Shown: positions 33,963-43,955 of the stretch, in pieces
Numbering within the stretch: position 1 is the stretch's first letter
How the letters are laid out: each line of letters opens with the position of its first letter
From: Aminipila sp963524205
Lineage (GTDB): Bacteria; Bacillota; Clostridia; Peptostreptococcales; Anaerovoracaceae
NCBI GenBank assembly: GCA_963524205.1
Contig: CAURED010000003.1
Location: 124,001-188,000 of the forward strand
Direction: 5' to 3'
DNA length: 64,000 nt
Program-made: the position numbers and the translations under genes
The notes under the pieces: generated by a model
What the model was told of the DNA's origin: nothing
Databases searched by the model: none
The model's input: only the letters and a program-made list of their open reading frames with translations

Positions 33963-35495
33963 TTAGTGCTTAAAATGGCGAACACCAGTAAAGACCATGG
34001 CTATACCTAACTCATTAGCCTTCTTAATCGATTCCTCATCTCTAACAGACCCCCCCGGCTGAATGATAGCAGTTACTCCTGCTGCGGCTGCCGCTGTTAC
34101 ACAATCATCAAATGGGAAGAACGCATCGGAAGCGAGTACAGAATCCTGAAGTGGAAAGTTTGACTGCTTGATAGCATTTTCAACTGCCCAAATTCTATTT
34201 ACCTGTCCAGGTCCAATTCCGAGAGTCTTATTATCCTTGGCAATTACAATACCGTTTGATTTAATATGCTTAACCACTTTCATGGCAAGTTTCATATCTT
34301 CTATCTCACGTTCTGTTGGAATTCTATCAGTAACAACCTTAAGCTCATCTTCAGCAAACAAAACATCATCTGTATCCTGAACAAGTAATCCTCCAGAAAC
34401 CTTTTTGATGTCAATCTGACCTTCTGACTTCTTTAAAATACCTTCAAGCTTTAACAGCCTGATATTCTTCTTCTGAGTTAAAATTTCCATAGCCTCTTCT
34501 GTAAAATCGGGCGCAATAATAATTTCAAGAAAAATCTTGCTTATTTGTTCTGCGGTGCCTGCATCAATCGTTCTATTGGCTGCAACTATGCCCCCGTAAA
34601 TTGAGGTAGGGTCACATTCATAGGCTTTATTATAGGCTGAAAGGATATCAAATCCTGTTCCAACACCACATGGATTAGCGTGTTTTACTGCAACTACTGT
34701 AGGCTCTTCAAACTCCTTAAGAGTAGCAAGTGCACCCTGTGTATCATTAATATTATTAAAAGATAATTCTTTTCCGTGAAGCTGGACCGCATTGACAAGC
34801 GCACCTTCAGCAGCCTGTATTTCTTTGTAATAACAAGCCTTCTGATGAGGGTTTTCACCATATCTTAAATCCTGAACTTTTTCGAAAGTTAAGGTTAAGC
34901 TATCTGGAAGCTCTGCACCAATCTGCTTTCTTAAGTAATCTGAAATCATGGCATCATAAGCGGCTGTATGTTGAAATACTTTTAAAGCTAATCTATACTT
35001 TGTATCCATAGAAACGCTATTGCTTTGCTTTAACTCCTCAATAACCTTTTTGTAATCTGCAGGATCGCAAATAACTACCACATCTCTGTGGTTCTTCGCT
35101 GCAGAGCGGAGCATGGTAGGGCCACCTATATCAATATTCTCAATGGCTTCCTCTAAAGTTACCCCTGATTTTAAAATTGTCTCTTTAAATGGATATAAGT
35201 TAATTGCAACAATATCAATGGTTTCTATTTGTAAATCCTCAAGCTGCTTCATATGTTCAGGCTTATCCCTCATAGCAAGAATACCGCCGTGAACTGAGGG
35301 ATGCAGAGTCTTAACTCTGCCATCTAAGCATTCCGGGAAACCTGTAACTTCAGAAATCCCCATAACTTTTATACCGTTATCAGCCAGTCTCTGGTGAGTT
35401 CCACCTGTAGATATAATCTCAACTCCAAGTTCTGATAGTGCTTTAGCAAAATCAACTACACCTGTTTTATCAGAAACGCTTATTAATGCTCTCAT
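33963..35495 (-). CDS. purH: AICAR transformylase / IMP cyclohydrolase
   Basis: The 510-residue bifunctional enzyme does the last two steps to IMP. The N-terminal IMP cyclohydrolase (about 1-195) opens with RALISVSDKTGVVDFAKAL and has STGGTHQRL and EVTGFPECLDGRVKTLHP. The transformylase part carries LRYGENPHQKA, VAVKHANPCGVG with the catalytic Lys-His pair, and SDAFFPFDD near the end. GGAGG precedes the ATG. It lies 43 bases after purN. Confidence 0.96.
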   Translation of the reverse strand: MRALISVSDKTGVVDFAKALSELGVEIISTGGTHQRLADNGIKVMGISEVTGFPECLDGRVKTLHPSVHGGILAMRDKPEHMKQLEDLQIETIDIVAINLYPFKETILKSGVTLEEAIENIDIGGPTMLRSAAKNHRDVVVICDPADYKKVIEELKQSNSVSMDTKYRLALKVFQHTAAYDAMISDYLRKQIGAELPDSLTLTFEKVQDLRYGENPHQKACYYKEIQAAEGALVNAVQLHGKELSFNNINDTQGALATLKEFEEPTVVAVKHANPCGVGTGFDILSAYNKAYECDPTSIYGGIVAANRTIDAGTAEQISKIFLEIIIAPDFTEEAMEILTQKKNIRLLKLEGILKKSEGQIDIKKVSGGLLVQDTDDVLFAEDELKVVTDRIPTEREIEDMKLAMKVVKHIKSNGIVIAKDNKTLGIGPGQVNRIWAVENAIKQSNFPLQDSVLASDAFFPFDDCVTAAAAAGVTAIIQPGGSVRDEESIKKANELGIAMVFTGVRHFKH

Positions 35496-35538
35496 TTTTT
35501 ATCCTCCAAATATGTCAATTAAATAATACTTTATTTTT

Positions 35539-36138
35539 TTACAATCTAGCATTTAGTTCTAAAATAACTTTATTTATAGCCTCTGTCAGAATCTCATGTT
35601 CTACCTTAAGTATTCGTGTACCTAAATCCTCGGAGGTATCTCCTTCTAAAACTGGTACTTTTCTCTGTATGATTATAGGACCAGTGTCAACTCCATCGTC
35701 CACAAAATGCACGGTAGCACCACTTTCCTTCTCACCTGCAGCGATAACTGCCTCGTGCACGTGATGTCCATAAAAACCCTTGCCGCAATATTTAGGAATA
35801 AGCGATGGATGAATGTTTATTATCTTTCCTTTGTATGCTTTTACCAGTTCTGGTTCAAGAACACTCATATACCCTGCCAACACTACCAAGTCTGTTTTTT
35901 CCGCCTGTAATGCTGAAATAATTGCTTTCGTTCTTAGGGACATGACAGGGTACTGGCTTTTATCAATGACCATGGTCTTAATACCATGTTTTATTCCTCT
36001 TTCTAAAGCAAAGGCTTTTGAGTTGCTGGAGATAATACATGCAATTTCTGCATCCTTAATTTTGCCGGCTTCTATTGAGTCAATGACCGCCTGTAAGTTC
36101 GTACCTCCACCTGAAACTAGAACAGAAATCCTTAGCAT
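35539..36138 (-). CDS. purN: Phosphoribosylglycinamide formyltransferase
   Basis: A 199-residue folate-dependent GAR transformylase. SGGGTNLQAVIDSI at the N terminus binds the substrate phosphate; INIHPSLIP holds the catalytic Asn and His, and HFVDDGVDTGPII the catalytic Asp. The gene overlaps purM by 7 bases, so it is translationally coupled. Ribosome site GAAGGGG lies within purM. Confidence 0.95.
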   Translation of the reverse strand: MLRISVLVSGGGTNLQAVIDSIEAGKIKDAEIACIISSNSKAFALERGIKHGIKTMVIDKSQYPVMSLRTKAIISALQAEKTDLVVLAGYMSVLEPELVKAYKGKIINIHPSLIPKYCGKGFYGHHVHEAVIAAGEKESGATVHFVDDGVDTGPIIIQRKVPVLEGDTSEDLGTRILKVEHEILTEAINKVILELNARL

Positions 36139-37163
36139 AAAGTTACCCCTTCACCCTCAATGATTTCTCCGATAATATCAGCCGTTTCTCCTGCAGTTCT
36201 AAGTGTTTCAACTACTGCTTCTGCCTCAGATTCTGGGACAATCATCATCATTCCTACACCCATGTTGTAAGTTGAAAACATATCCACTTGCTCAATACTT
36301 CCACACTGCTTGATATAAGAGAAAATAGCAGGGACTTCCCATGTTCCAACATTTATCTTTACTCCAAGCCCTTTTGGAATAATCCTTGGAATATTTTCGA
36401 AGAAGCCGCCTCCAGTAATGTGGATAATTCCATTTGCCTGATGCTTACTTAAAACAGAATTACAAGCATTTGCATATATTTTTGTAGGGGTAAGCAATGC
36501 TTCTCCTAAAGTCATACCTAATTCTTCAACATAATCTGTAACTTTCATTTGCATCTTATCAAAAAATACTTTTCTCACAAGAGAATAACCATTACTGTGA
36601 ATTCCGCTGGAAGCTATACCGATAACTTTGTTTCCCTTTGTAATATTTGCCCCAGTAATCATTTTATTTCTGTCTACAACGCCTACAGAGAAACCAGCCA
36701 TATCATACTCACCATCTTGATAAAAATCCGGCATTTCAGCAGTTTCGCCTCCTACCAGTGCGCTTCCGCTCTGATAACAGCCATCTGCTATTCCCTTAAC
36801 AATTTCTGCTATTTTCTCAGCTTGCACTTTTCCAGTTGCTATATAATCTAAGAAGAATAGCGGCTTTGCTCCCTGGCAAAGTACATCATTTACGCACATG
36901 GCTACGCAGTCAATACCTACTGTATCATGCTTATCCATTAGAAATGCAATCTTCAACTTTGTTCCAACACCGTCTGTTCCCGAAACTAAAACGGGCTCAG
37001 TCATGCTGGAGGTGTCAAGCTTAAATAAACTTCCAAATCCACCAAGTCCTGTAAGAACGTTTTCATTAAAGGTTTTCTTTACATGTGGTTTCATTAAATC
37101 TACGGCTCTTTCGCCCTCTTTAGTATCCACTCCAGCATCTTTATAAGTTAGTTTGGTATCCAT
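36132..37163 (-). CDS. purM: Phosphoribosylformylglycinamidine cyclo-ligase
   Basis: The 343-residue AIR synthetase closes the imidazole ring from FGAM with ATP. Characteristic parts are YKDAGVDTKEGERAVDLMK, VLVSGTDGVGTKLKIAF, the glycine-rich GSALVGGETAEMPDFY and ITGGGFFENIPRIIP. It starts 11 bases after purF and overlaps purN. Normal length, no defects. Confidence 0.96.
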   Translation of the reverse strand: MDTKLTYKDAGVDTKEGERAVDLMKPHVKKTFNENVLTGLGGFGSLFKLDTSSMTEPVLVSGTDGVGTKLKIAFLMDKHDTVGIDCVAMCVNDVLCQGAKPLFFLDYIATGKVQAEKIAEIVKGIADGCYQSGSALVGGETAEMPDFYQDGEYDMAGFSVGVVDRNKMITGANITKGNKVIGIASSGIHSNGYSLVRKVFFDKMQMKVTDYVEELGMTLGEALLTPTKIYANACNSVLSKHQANGIIHITGGGFFENIPRIIPKGLGVKINVGTWEVPAIFSYIKQCGSIEQVDMFSTYNMGVGMMMIVPESEAEAVVETLRTAGETADIIGEIIEGEGVTLC

Positions 37164-37174
37164 AGTTTCCTCCG

Positions 37175-38602
37175 TTAATCTTCAAATCTCATACCTAATT
37201 CAGGCAGTTCCATAGGATAATCACCTGTAAAACAGGCGGTACAAACATTTTCATTACCTAAACCTATGGCTTCTATCATTCCTTCCACACTGATATATCC
37301 TAATGAATCCGCCCCCATACCTTTTCTAATTTCTTCTATGGTATGAGTAGCCGCTATAAGTTTGCTTTTATCTGGTGTGTCTATTCCAAAGAAACAAGGA
37401 TCTGTTACTGGTGGTGAAGCCACTCTTACATGTACCTCTTTAGCTCCTGCGTCCTTAAGCATCTTTACAATTTTAGCACTTGTGGTTCCTCTGACAATAG
37501 AATCATCAATCATGATTACTCTTTTTCCAGCAACATTTTCCTTTAGAACATTCAGCTTTAATTTTACACTCAATTCTCTCATTCTCTGATCTGGCTGAAT
37601 AAAGGTTCTTCCCACATATCTGTTCTTTATAAAACCTTCTCCATAAGGTATACCCGATTCTTTTGCATATCCAATTGCTGCTACTGTTCCAGAGTCAGGT
37701 ACTGATATGACTACATCACCTTCCACCGGATGTTCCTTGGCAAGGATTTTTCCGCACAGATTTCTTGCAGTATAAACATTCCTCTTATCTATATCGCTGT
37801 CAGGTCTTGAAAAGTATACGTATTCAAAAGCACAAGAAGCTCTTCTGCACCCCTTGGCATAAGTATAGGATTTAATTTCATTGTTTTCAATTACAACCAT
37901 TTCGCCAGGTTCCACATCACGAATCATCTGTGCTCCCAAAAGTGAAAAAATACAACTCTCTGAAGATAACACAAACCCTCTGGCCGTTTTCCCTATGCAA
38001 AGAGGTCTGATTCCATTGGGGTCACGCACACCAATGAGCTTGTTTCCAGAGGTTATCACTAAAGCATATGCTCCCTTTACAACCTGCAAAGTCTGGGTTA
38101 TAGCCTCTTCGATGCTGCTGTTCTTCAAATGCTTTGCAATAAGCGCTGCAATAACTTCAGAGTCTATGGAAGTTTGAAAGATAACACCGTTGTCCTGCAT
38201 TTCTTCTCTTAGGATTCTAGCATTTACCAAATTCCCATTATGTGCCAAAGCTAAAGCCCCACCCTTATGGTAAACAACCAGAGGCATTGCATTAGAAGCA
38301 TGGCTTTCCCCTGCAGTACTGTATCTTACATGACCAATAGCAATATCTCCCTGCAATCTTTCAATAATCTCGTCGTTAAAAATTTCCTGTACCAGTCCCA
38401 TTTCCTTATAGTACTGTATTTTTCCTCCAAGATTCACTGCAATGCCAGCACTCTCCTGTCCTCTATGCTGTAATGAATGTAGTCCAAAATAGACGGAACG
38501 GGCATTATGCTTATTACCAGGCTCATAAACGCCTACTACTCCACATTCATCGTGAAATTTTTCATCTTCAAAAGTTTTTAATTCCTGGTTAATATCAATC
38601 AT
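37175..38602 (-). CDS. purF: Amidophosphoribosyltransferase (Bacillus type)
   Basis: This 475-residue enzyme starts purine synthesis by making phosphoribosylamine from PRPP and glutamine. Cys20 in DECGVVGVYEP should become the N-terminal nucleophile after removal of a 19-residue propeptide. Cysteines in CRRASCAFEYVYF and ENVCTACFTGDYP match the 4Fe-4S ligands of the oxygen-sensitive Bacillus-type enzyme. The PRPP loop is RVIMIDDSIVRGTTS. The ATG at 38602 follows GGAG by 7 bases; an upstream extension to 38641 has no site. It lies 68 bases after purC. Confidence 0.95.
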   Translation of the reverse strand: MIDINQELKTFEDEKFHDECGVVGVYEPGNKHNARSVYFGLHSLQHRGQESAGIAVNLGGKIQYYKEMGLVQEIFNDEIIERLQGDIAIGHVRYSTAGESHASNAMPLVVYHKGGALALAHNGNLVNARILREEMQDNGVIFQTSIDSEVIAALIAKHLKNSSIEEAITQTLQVVKGAYALVITSGNKLIGVRDPNGIRPLCIGKTARGFVLSSESCIFSLLGAQMIRDVEPGEMVVIENNEIKSYTYAKGCRRASCAFEYVYFSRPDSDIDKRNVYTARNLCGKILAKEHPVEGDVVISVPDSGTVAAIGYAKESGIPYGEGFIKNRYVGRTFIQPDQRMRELSVKLKLNVLKENVAGKRVIMIDDSIVRGTTSAKIVKMLKDAGAKEVHVRVASPPVTDPCFFGIDTPDKSKLIAATHTIEEIRKGMGADSLGYISVEGMIEAIGLGNENVCTACFTGDYPMELPELGMRFED

Positions 38603-38670
38603 TAATCTTCTCCAATTTTCTAATCTACTAAATAAAGCCAAAATCTAAGTGCGCAGAACTTAAACAGTCC

Positions 38671-39375
38671 CTATTTCTGCACTCTGTTAAATACTTCCTG
38701 GTAAGTCTCCTCAACATTTCCAAGATCTCTTCTAAATCTGTCTTTGTCCATTTTTTCATTTGTATTTACATCCCAAAGTCTACAAGTATCAGGAGAAATT
38801 TCATCTGCAAGGATTACATTTCCATCATATAGTCCAAATTCTATCTTAAAGTCGATAAGCTTTAAATCTCTATCTAAGAAAAATTCCTTTAATGCTTCAT
38901 TTACTGCATACGCATATTTTTTAACATCTGCAAGCTGCTCCGCTGTTGATAATTCTAGTGCCAGAATGTGGTCATCATTAATCAGCGGATCTCCTAATTC
39001 ATCATTCTTATAAGAGAATTCAAGTACGGGCTGTTTGAAAGCAATACCTTCTTCTACACCATATCTCTTTGAGAAGGAACCTGCTGATACATTTCTGATA
39101 ATTACTTCAAGCGGAAGAATCTTTACAGCTTTAACTAGTGTTTCTCTTTCATTTAGCTGCTCTACCAGGTGTGTAGGAATTCCCTTTTCTTCTAACATTT
39201 TAAAAATAATATTTGCCATAGTATTGTTTACTACGCCTTTGCCAGCAATCTGACCTTTCTTAAGTCCATTAAATGCAGTTGCATCATCTTTATAATCAAC
39301 AATAAACAGCTTTGGATCATCTGTCTTATAAACCTTCTTTGCTTTTCCTTCATATACCATTTCTAACTTCTTCAT
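38671..39375 (-). CDS. purC: SAICAR synthetase
   Basis: A 234-residue enzyme that couples aspartate to CAIR with ATP. Signature segments are YEGKAKKVYKTDDPKLFIVDYKDD at the start, LPLEVIIRNVSAGSF near residue 90, LIDFKIEFGL and ADEISPDTCRLWD near residue 185. AGGAGG stands before the ATG. It follows purE by 18 bases. Full length. Confidence 0.96.
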   Translation of the reverse strand: MKKLEMVYEGKAKKVYKTDDPKLFIVDYKDDATAFNGLKKGQIAGKGVVNNTMANIIFKMLEEKGIPTHLVEQLNERETLVKAVKILPLEVIIRNVSAGSFSKRYGVEEGIAFKQPVLEFSYKNDELGDPLINDDHILALELSTAEQLADVKKYAYAVNEALKEFFLDRDLKLIDFKIEFGLYDGNVILADEISPDTCRLWDVNTNEKMDKDRFRRDLGNVEETYQEVFNRVQK

Positions 39376-39393
39376 TTTCCGTTCCTCCTTATT

Positions 39394-39873
39394 CTATTTA
39401 TTAAATTCTGCATCAAGTGCAATAATATCTTCTTCCATTTTTGCTTTATAAGCTTTTATTTTCTGTCTGAGTTCAGGGTATTTAATACTTAACATTTGGA
39501 TTGCCAAAAGAGCTGAATTTTCAGCTCCATCAATGGCCACTGTGGCAACAGGCACACCTTTTGGCATCTGAACTACCGAAAGCAGAGAATCAAGACCATC
39601 CATAGTGCTTGACTTCATTGGAATACCTATAACAGGAAGTGGGGTTGTTGCTGCTAACACTCCTGCAAGATGCGCTGCCTTTCCTGCTGCTGCAATAATC
39701 AGTTCTATCCCTTTTTCTTCCGCAGTTCTTGCAAACTCCTCTGCAACTCTTGGTGTTCTGTGAGCTGAAATAATTCTTGTTTCAACCTCCACTCCAAATT
39801 CCTTGAATATATCTTCGGCCTTCTGTACTACTGGGTAGTCAGATTTACTTCCCATTACTATTGCTACCTTCAT
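39394..39873 (-). CDS. purE: N5-CAIR mutase (class I PurE)
   Basis: The 159-residue protein matches class I PurE: VAIVMGSKSDYPVVQKAEDI at the N terminus, ISAHRTP with the conserved His near residue 40, AAGKAAHLAGVLAATTPLPVIGIP, and MPKGVPVATVAI. It moves the carboxylate of N5-CAIR to C4. No purK is nearby in the window, so the partner that makes N5-CAIR must be encoded elsewhere if used. It starts 13 bases after purL. Confidence 0.95.
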   Translation of the reverse strand: MKVAIVMGSKSDYPVVQKAEDIFKEFGVEVETRIISAHRTPRVAEEFARTAEEKGIELIIAAAGKAAHLAGVLAATTPLPVIGIPMKSSTMDGLDSLLSVVQMPKGVPVATVAIDGAENSALLAIQMLSIKYPELRQKIKAYKAKMEEDIIALDAEFNK

Positions 39874-39886
39874 CTAACCAGTCCTC

Positions 39887-42800
39887 CTATTTAAAATACT
39901 CCACTCCGGATTGAAATATCTTCTGATCCTTATTGCCTTCAACATTCTTGTATACATACTGTCCAATTCGTTCAGAATGTCCCATCTTACCAAACACTCT
40001 GCCATCAGGAGAAGTGATGCCTTCAATAGCCAGAGTTGAGTAGTTTGGATTAAAAGTTATGTCCATAGATGGCTGTCCTGTAAAATCAACGTACTGAGTT
40101 GCAACTTGGCCATTTTCAATTAGTTTTTTAACTACATCATCCTTAGCAATAAATCTGCCTTCACCATGTGAAATGGCAATTGTATGAATGTCATTTACCT
40201 CTACTCCTGAAAGCCAAGGAGACTTTGTAGACGCGATTCTCGTGTTCACTAAGCAGGATGCATGTCGTCCTATCTTGTTATACGTAAGAGTCGGTGCATT
40301 TTCATCTGTCTCCACAATCTTTCCATAAGGTACAAGTCCCAGCTTTATAAGGGCCTGGAATCCATTACAAATCCCAAGCATCAAACCATCTCTATTTTCT
40401 AGAAGGTCCGTTACTGCCTCCTTCACTGCAGGATTTCTAAATACCGCAGTAATAAATTTTGCAGAACCATCTGGTTCGTCTCCACCTGAGAACCCTCCAG
40501 GAATGAATATGATCTGACTTTGTCTAATCTTCTGTTCAAGCTCATTTATAGAATCAGTTAACTGAGTCTGCGTCATATTTCTCATGATATGGATATCTGC
40601 TTGTGCTCCCTCTCTGTCAAACGCCCTCTTTGAGTCCATCTCACAATTAGTTCCAGGGAATGCAGGTATCAATACCCTTGGCTTTGCAATCTTTATAGCA
40701 GGTACTACTCTGTTCTTCGCCTCATAAGTAAAACTTGGAACCGCTGTCTTATCCAGTGAATTCTTAAAATCAGCTGTTTTTACAGGGAATACACCTTCCA
40801 GTGGTTTTGTCCACTGCATTATAATGTCATCCAGTTCCATTTCAAAAGCAGCTGAATCAGAATTCTTATTTTCATCGGTTGCCGGAATTACGATTCTTTG
40901 TCTTTCCTGAGTATGCCCAATAACTTTGTAACTAAGCCCGTCAAACATCTCTTCTACATTGGTATCCCCAGTTACTTCAAGAATCAATGACCCGTAAGCC
41001 TGTTCGTGCAGTTCCTTTTTACTGATATGCTCAAGTGTAACACCAATCTTATTTCCAACTGCCATCTTAACCACAGAAATAAATATGCCACCTCTTCCAA
41101 CCGTGTTTGCAGAAAGAATTCTGCCTTCTTTGGTAAGCTCACCAACTCTTGTCATATTTTTTCTATACATGTCAAAATCTAAGATTTTATCTTTATTGTA
41201 TTTGATTGAAAGATATACCAGCTTACTGTTCTTTTTCTTCAATTCTGTAGAAACGACCTCGGATGCATCTGTTACAGCCACCGCGAAAGATACTAGCGTT
41301 GGTGGAACGTTAATGTCCATAAATGTACCAGACATGCTATCCTTCCCACCAATAGCAGGAATACCCAATTCCTTCTGTACCTTCAACGCTCCCAAAAGTG
41401 CCATAAAAGGTTTACTCCAGCTTTCAGGATTATCCGTCATCCTTTCAAAGTATTCCTGAAAAGTAAGTCTGACCTTTTTGTAATCTCCTCCCATTGCTAC
41501 AATCTTTGTTACAGAATCAATAACGGCGTACAAAGCCCCATGATAAGGAGAGAGTTTAGCAATCTGTGGATCAAATCCATAAGTCATAAGGGTAGCTGTT
41601 GTTGTTTCACCCTTCATAACAGGTAATTTGCAAGCCATACCTGCTGCTGGCGAAAGCTGATATTTACCACCCAGCGGCATTAGAACAGTAGAAGCTCCAA
41701 TTGTGCTGTCAAACCGTTCAATCAAACCCTTCTGGCTACAGCAGTTCAGGTCAGTTAAATGCTGCGTAACCTCTTTAATACTTTCTTTATCCATTGCTGA
41801 AATATTTATATTATCTTTTACGAATACTTTTGCTTCCTGAGTTGCACCATTTGTATTTAAGAAATCCCTGCTTAAATCTAAAATGCATTTTTCTCTCCAA
41901 AACATTCTGAAGCGTCCAGTATCTGTAACCTTTGCTACCGCCACTGCTTCAAGATTTTCTTCTTGTGCATAAGCAATAAATTTATCTGCATCCTCTTTTG
42001 AAACTACTACTGCCATTCTCTCCTGTGATTCTGAAATAGCAAGTTCTGTTCCATCAAGGCCTTCATATTTCTTTAGAACCAAATCAAGATTTATATCAAG
42101 ACTGTCTGCCAGTTCTCCAATTGCTACAGAAACACCACCTGCTCCAAAGTCATTACATCTCTTAATTATGGTTGCAACTTCCTTTCTTCTGAACATTCTC
42201 TGGATATTTCTCTCTACTGGAGGATTTCCTTTTTGAACTTCTGCTCCACAGTTTAAAATAGAATCTTCCGTGTGCTCCTTAGAAGAACCAGTCGCACCGC
42301 CACAGCCGTCTCTTCCAGTTCTTCCGCCCACAAGCACTATAACATCACTTTCTAAAGGAGTCTCTCTTCTAACATGAGCTGCTGGAGCAGCACCTATAAC
42401 AGCGCCTATTTCCATACGCTTTGCTACATAGCCTTCATCATAAATCTCTGATACCTGGCCCGTAGCAAGTCCAATTTGATTTCCATACGAACTATATCCT
42501 GCTGCCGCACCCTGAGTAATTTTTCTTTGAGGTAGCTTTCCCTGTAATGTTTCTTCAATAGGTTTTCTAGGATCTGCTGAACCAGTTACCCTCATAGCCT
42601 GATAAACATAAACTCTTCCGGAAAGCGGATCTCTGATAGCTCCGCCTAGACAAGTAGCAGCTCCACCAAATGGTTCAATTTCAGTGGGATGGTTATGGGT
42701 TTCGTTTTTAAACATGACCAGCCAATCCTCATCTTGGCCATCTATATTAGCCTTTACTTTTATACTGCATGCATTAATTTCCTCAGACTCATCAAGATCA

Positions 42801-43693
42801 TTAACCATACCTTTTTTCTTTAGGTACTTTGCGCCGATGCAGGCAAGATCCATCAAGCAAATGTCTTTGCCGCCTTCTTCAGAAGATTTATGCGCTCTTT
42901 CTCCATAAACTTCATTTCTCATTGCAAGGTATTCATCAAAAGCTTTTTCAATTAAGTGAGCATATTCCCCCTCTTCAAACTGGATGTCGGTCAGCTTTGT
43001 CATAAAAGTTGTATGTCTGCAATGGTCAGACCAGTAAGTATCAATAACTTTTAACTCTGTAATACTAGGATTACGTTTTTCATCATTCTTAAAATAATTC
43101 TGAATAAACAGGATATCCTTGGTACTCATAGCAAAGCCTTTTTCTTTTCTGTAAGCTTCTAACTCTTCTGCCTGCAAGTCTGTAAATCCTTCTACTACGG
43201 TCACGTCTTCAGGAATCATACTTTCCATATTTAGATTCTCAGGCTTTTCCATAGAAGCTTCCTGGGAATCAACTGGATTAATGCAGTAATTCTTAACCGC
43301 TAAAAACTGTTCCTCTGTAATATCCCCTTGCAAAATAATAACTTTTGCAAATTTTACAAGCGGCTGAGCCTTAGCATTCATCATTTTTATACACTGTGCT
43401 GCTGAATCAGCTCTCTGATCATACTGCCCTGGTAAGAACTCTACTGCAAATATATTTTTACCTAAGCCTTCTGGCATATTTTCTTCATACACATAGTCAA
43501 TCGCAGGTTCTGCAAATACTGTGTATTTGGAACCTTCATAGGTATTTTGATCTATTCCCTCTATATGATATCGATTTAAAACTCGAACGTTCGTCAATCC
43601 TTCCAGATGAAGGTTCTGTCTGATGTCTTCTCCCAGTCCCTGAGCCTCGACATCAAAGCCTTTCTTTTTTTCAACAAATATACGTTTTACCAT
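39887..43693 (-). CDS. purL: FGAM synthase, single-chain large form
   Basis: A 1268-residue enzyme converting FGAR to FGAM with ATP and glutamine. It combines what Bacillus makes as PurS, PurL and PurQ: an N-terminal PurS-like domain, tandem ATPase domains (NETHNHPTEIEPFGGAATCLGG near 340; GGKDSMSGTF near 800), and a C-terminal class I glutaminase with the nucleophile Cys in LGICNGFQ and the partner His/Glu in SHGEGRF. Large fused PurL is usual in proteobacteria and in many Clostridia. First gene of the purine operon; ribosome site AAAGGA 8 bases before the ATG. Confidence 0.95.
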   Translation of the reverse strand: MVKRIFVEKKKGFDVEAQGLGEDIRQNLHLEGLTNVRVLNRYHIEGIDQNTYEGSKYTVFAEPAIDYVYEENMPEGLGKNIFAVEFLPGQYDQRADSAAQCIKMMNAKAQPLVKFAKVIILQGDITEEQFLAVKNYCINPVDSQEASMEKPENLNMESMIPEDVTVVEGFTDLQAEELEAYRKEKGFAMSTKDILFIQNYFKNDEKRNPSITELKVIDTYWSDHCRHTTFMTKLTDIQFEEGEYAHLIEKAFDEYLAMRNEVYGERAHKSSEEGGKDICLMDLACIGAKYLKKKGMVNDLDESEEINACSIKVKANIDGQDEDWLVMFKNETHNHPTEIEPFGGAATCLGGAIRDPLSGRVYVYQAMRVTGSADPRKPIEETLQGKLPQRKITQGAAAGYSSYGNQIGLATGQVSEIYDEGYVAKRMEIGAVIGAAPAAHVRRETPLESDVIVLVGGRTGRDGCGGATGSSKEHTEDSILNCGAEVQKGNPPVERNIQRMFRRKEVATIIKRCNDFGAGGVSVAIGELADSLDINLDLVLKKYEGLDGTELAISESQERMAVVVSKEDADKFIAYAQEENLEAVAVAKVTDTGRFRMFWREKCILDLSRDFLNTNGATQEAKVFVKDNINISAMDKESIKEVTQHLTDLNCCSQKGLIERFDSTIGASTVLMPLGGKYQLSPAAGMACKLPVMKGETTTATLMTYGFDPQIAKLSPYHGALYAVIDSVTKIVAMGGDYKKVRLTFQEYFERMTDNPESWSKPFMALLGALKVQKELGIPAIGGKDSMSGTFMDINVPPTLVSFAVAVTDASEVVSTELKKKNSKLVYLSIKYNKDKILDFDMYRKNMTRVGELTKEGRILSANTVGRGGIFISVVKMAVGNKIGVTLEHISKKELHEQAYGSLILEVTGDTNVEEMFDGLSYKVIGHTQERQRIVIPATDENKNSDSAAFEMELDDIIMQWTKPLEGVFPVKTADFKNSLDKTAVPSFTYEAKNRVVPAIKIAKPRVLIPAFPGTNCEMDSKRAFDREGAQADIHIMRNMTQTQLTDSINELEQKIRQSQIIFIPGGFSGGDEPDGSAKFITAVFRNPAVKEAVTDLLENRDGLMLGICNGFQALIKLGLVPYGKIVETDENAPTLTYNKIGRHASCLVNTRIASTKSPWLSGVEVNDIHTIAISHGEGRFIAKDDVVKKLIENGQVATQYVDFTGQPSMDITFNPNYSTLAIEGITSPDGRVFGKMGHSERIGQYVYKNVEGNKDQKIFQSGVEYFK

Positions 43694-43778
43694 ATGAGTG
43701 TTCCTTTCTCCGTATGATTATCGGATTTTTTCTTATCATTGTTCGTATTTTTATTTTTCATTTGGTCTTTACGCTTAA

Positions 43779-43807
43779 AGATTAGCATATTTTTTTATCT
43801 TGTACAA
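43779..43807 (-). promoter_or_regulatory. Candidate SigA promoter of the purine operon
   Basis: TTGTAC (43807-43802) and TAATCT (43784-43779) with a 17-base spacer, giving an untranslated leader of about 80 bases. A second candidate lies nearer the PurBoxes (TATAAA near 43825). I see no guanine-riboswitch core in the leader. Confidence 0.55.
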
Positions 43808-43841
43808 GAATTATCTTTGTTTTATAAAAAATATTTGTTAA

Positions 43842-43886
43842 AAACACGAACTTTAAAATTGGAATTTTTCTGATTTGTTCGCGTTT
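43842..43886 (-). promoter_or_regulatory. Double PurBox-like operator of the purine operon
   Basis: Two PurBox-like sites in opposite orientation flank this stretch: CGAA on the plus strand at 43847-43850 (context AACACGAACTTTA) and CGAA on the minus strand at 43881-43878 (context AAACGCGAACAAATC). They are 27 bases apart between cores, the geometry of the paired boxes bound by Bacillus-type PurR. A third CGAAC core lies downstream at 43745-43741 in the leader. Confidence 0.65.
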
Positions 43887-43890
43887 ATAT

Positions 43891-43934
43891 AAAAAAATAA
43901 AGAGTCCAATGTCAAATTAAACATTAAACTCTTT
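43891..43934 (-). terminator. Terminator of the lrgAB-GntR operon
   Basis: AAAGAGT (43899-43905) with ACTCTTT (43928-43934) and an inner AATGT/ACATT stem; on the minus strand TTATTTTTTTATA follows. It lies 22 bases after the GntR stop codon. Confidence 0.8.
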
Positions 43935-43955
43935 TAAATTATCGTTCCTTTTAGC

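Noticed and set aside
43694..43780. Guanine/purine riboswitch in the purL leader
   Set aside because: The conserved three-way-junction bases are not present in the roughly 80-base leader; PurBox-like sites lie upstream instead.
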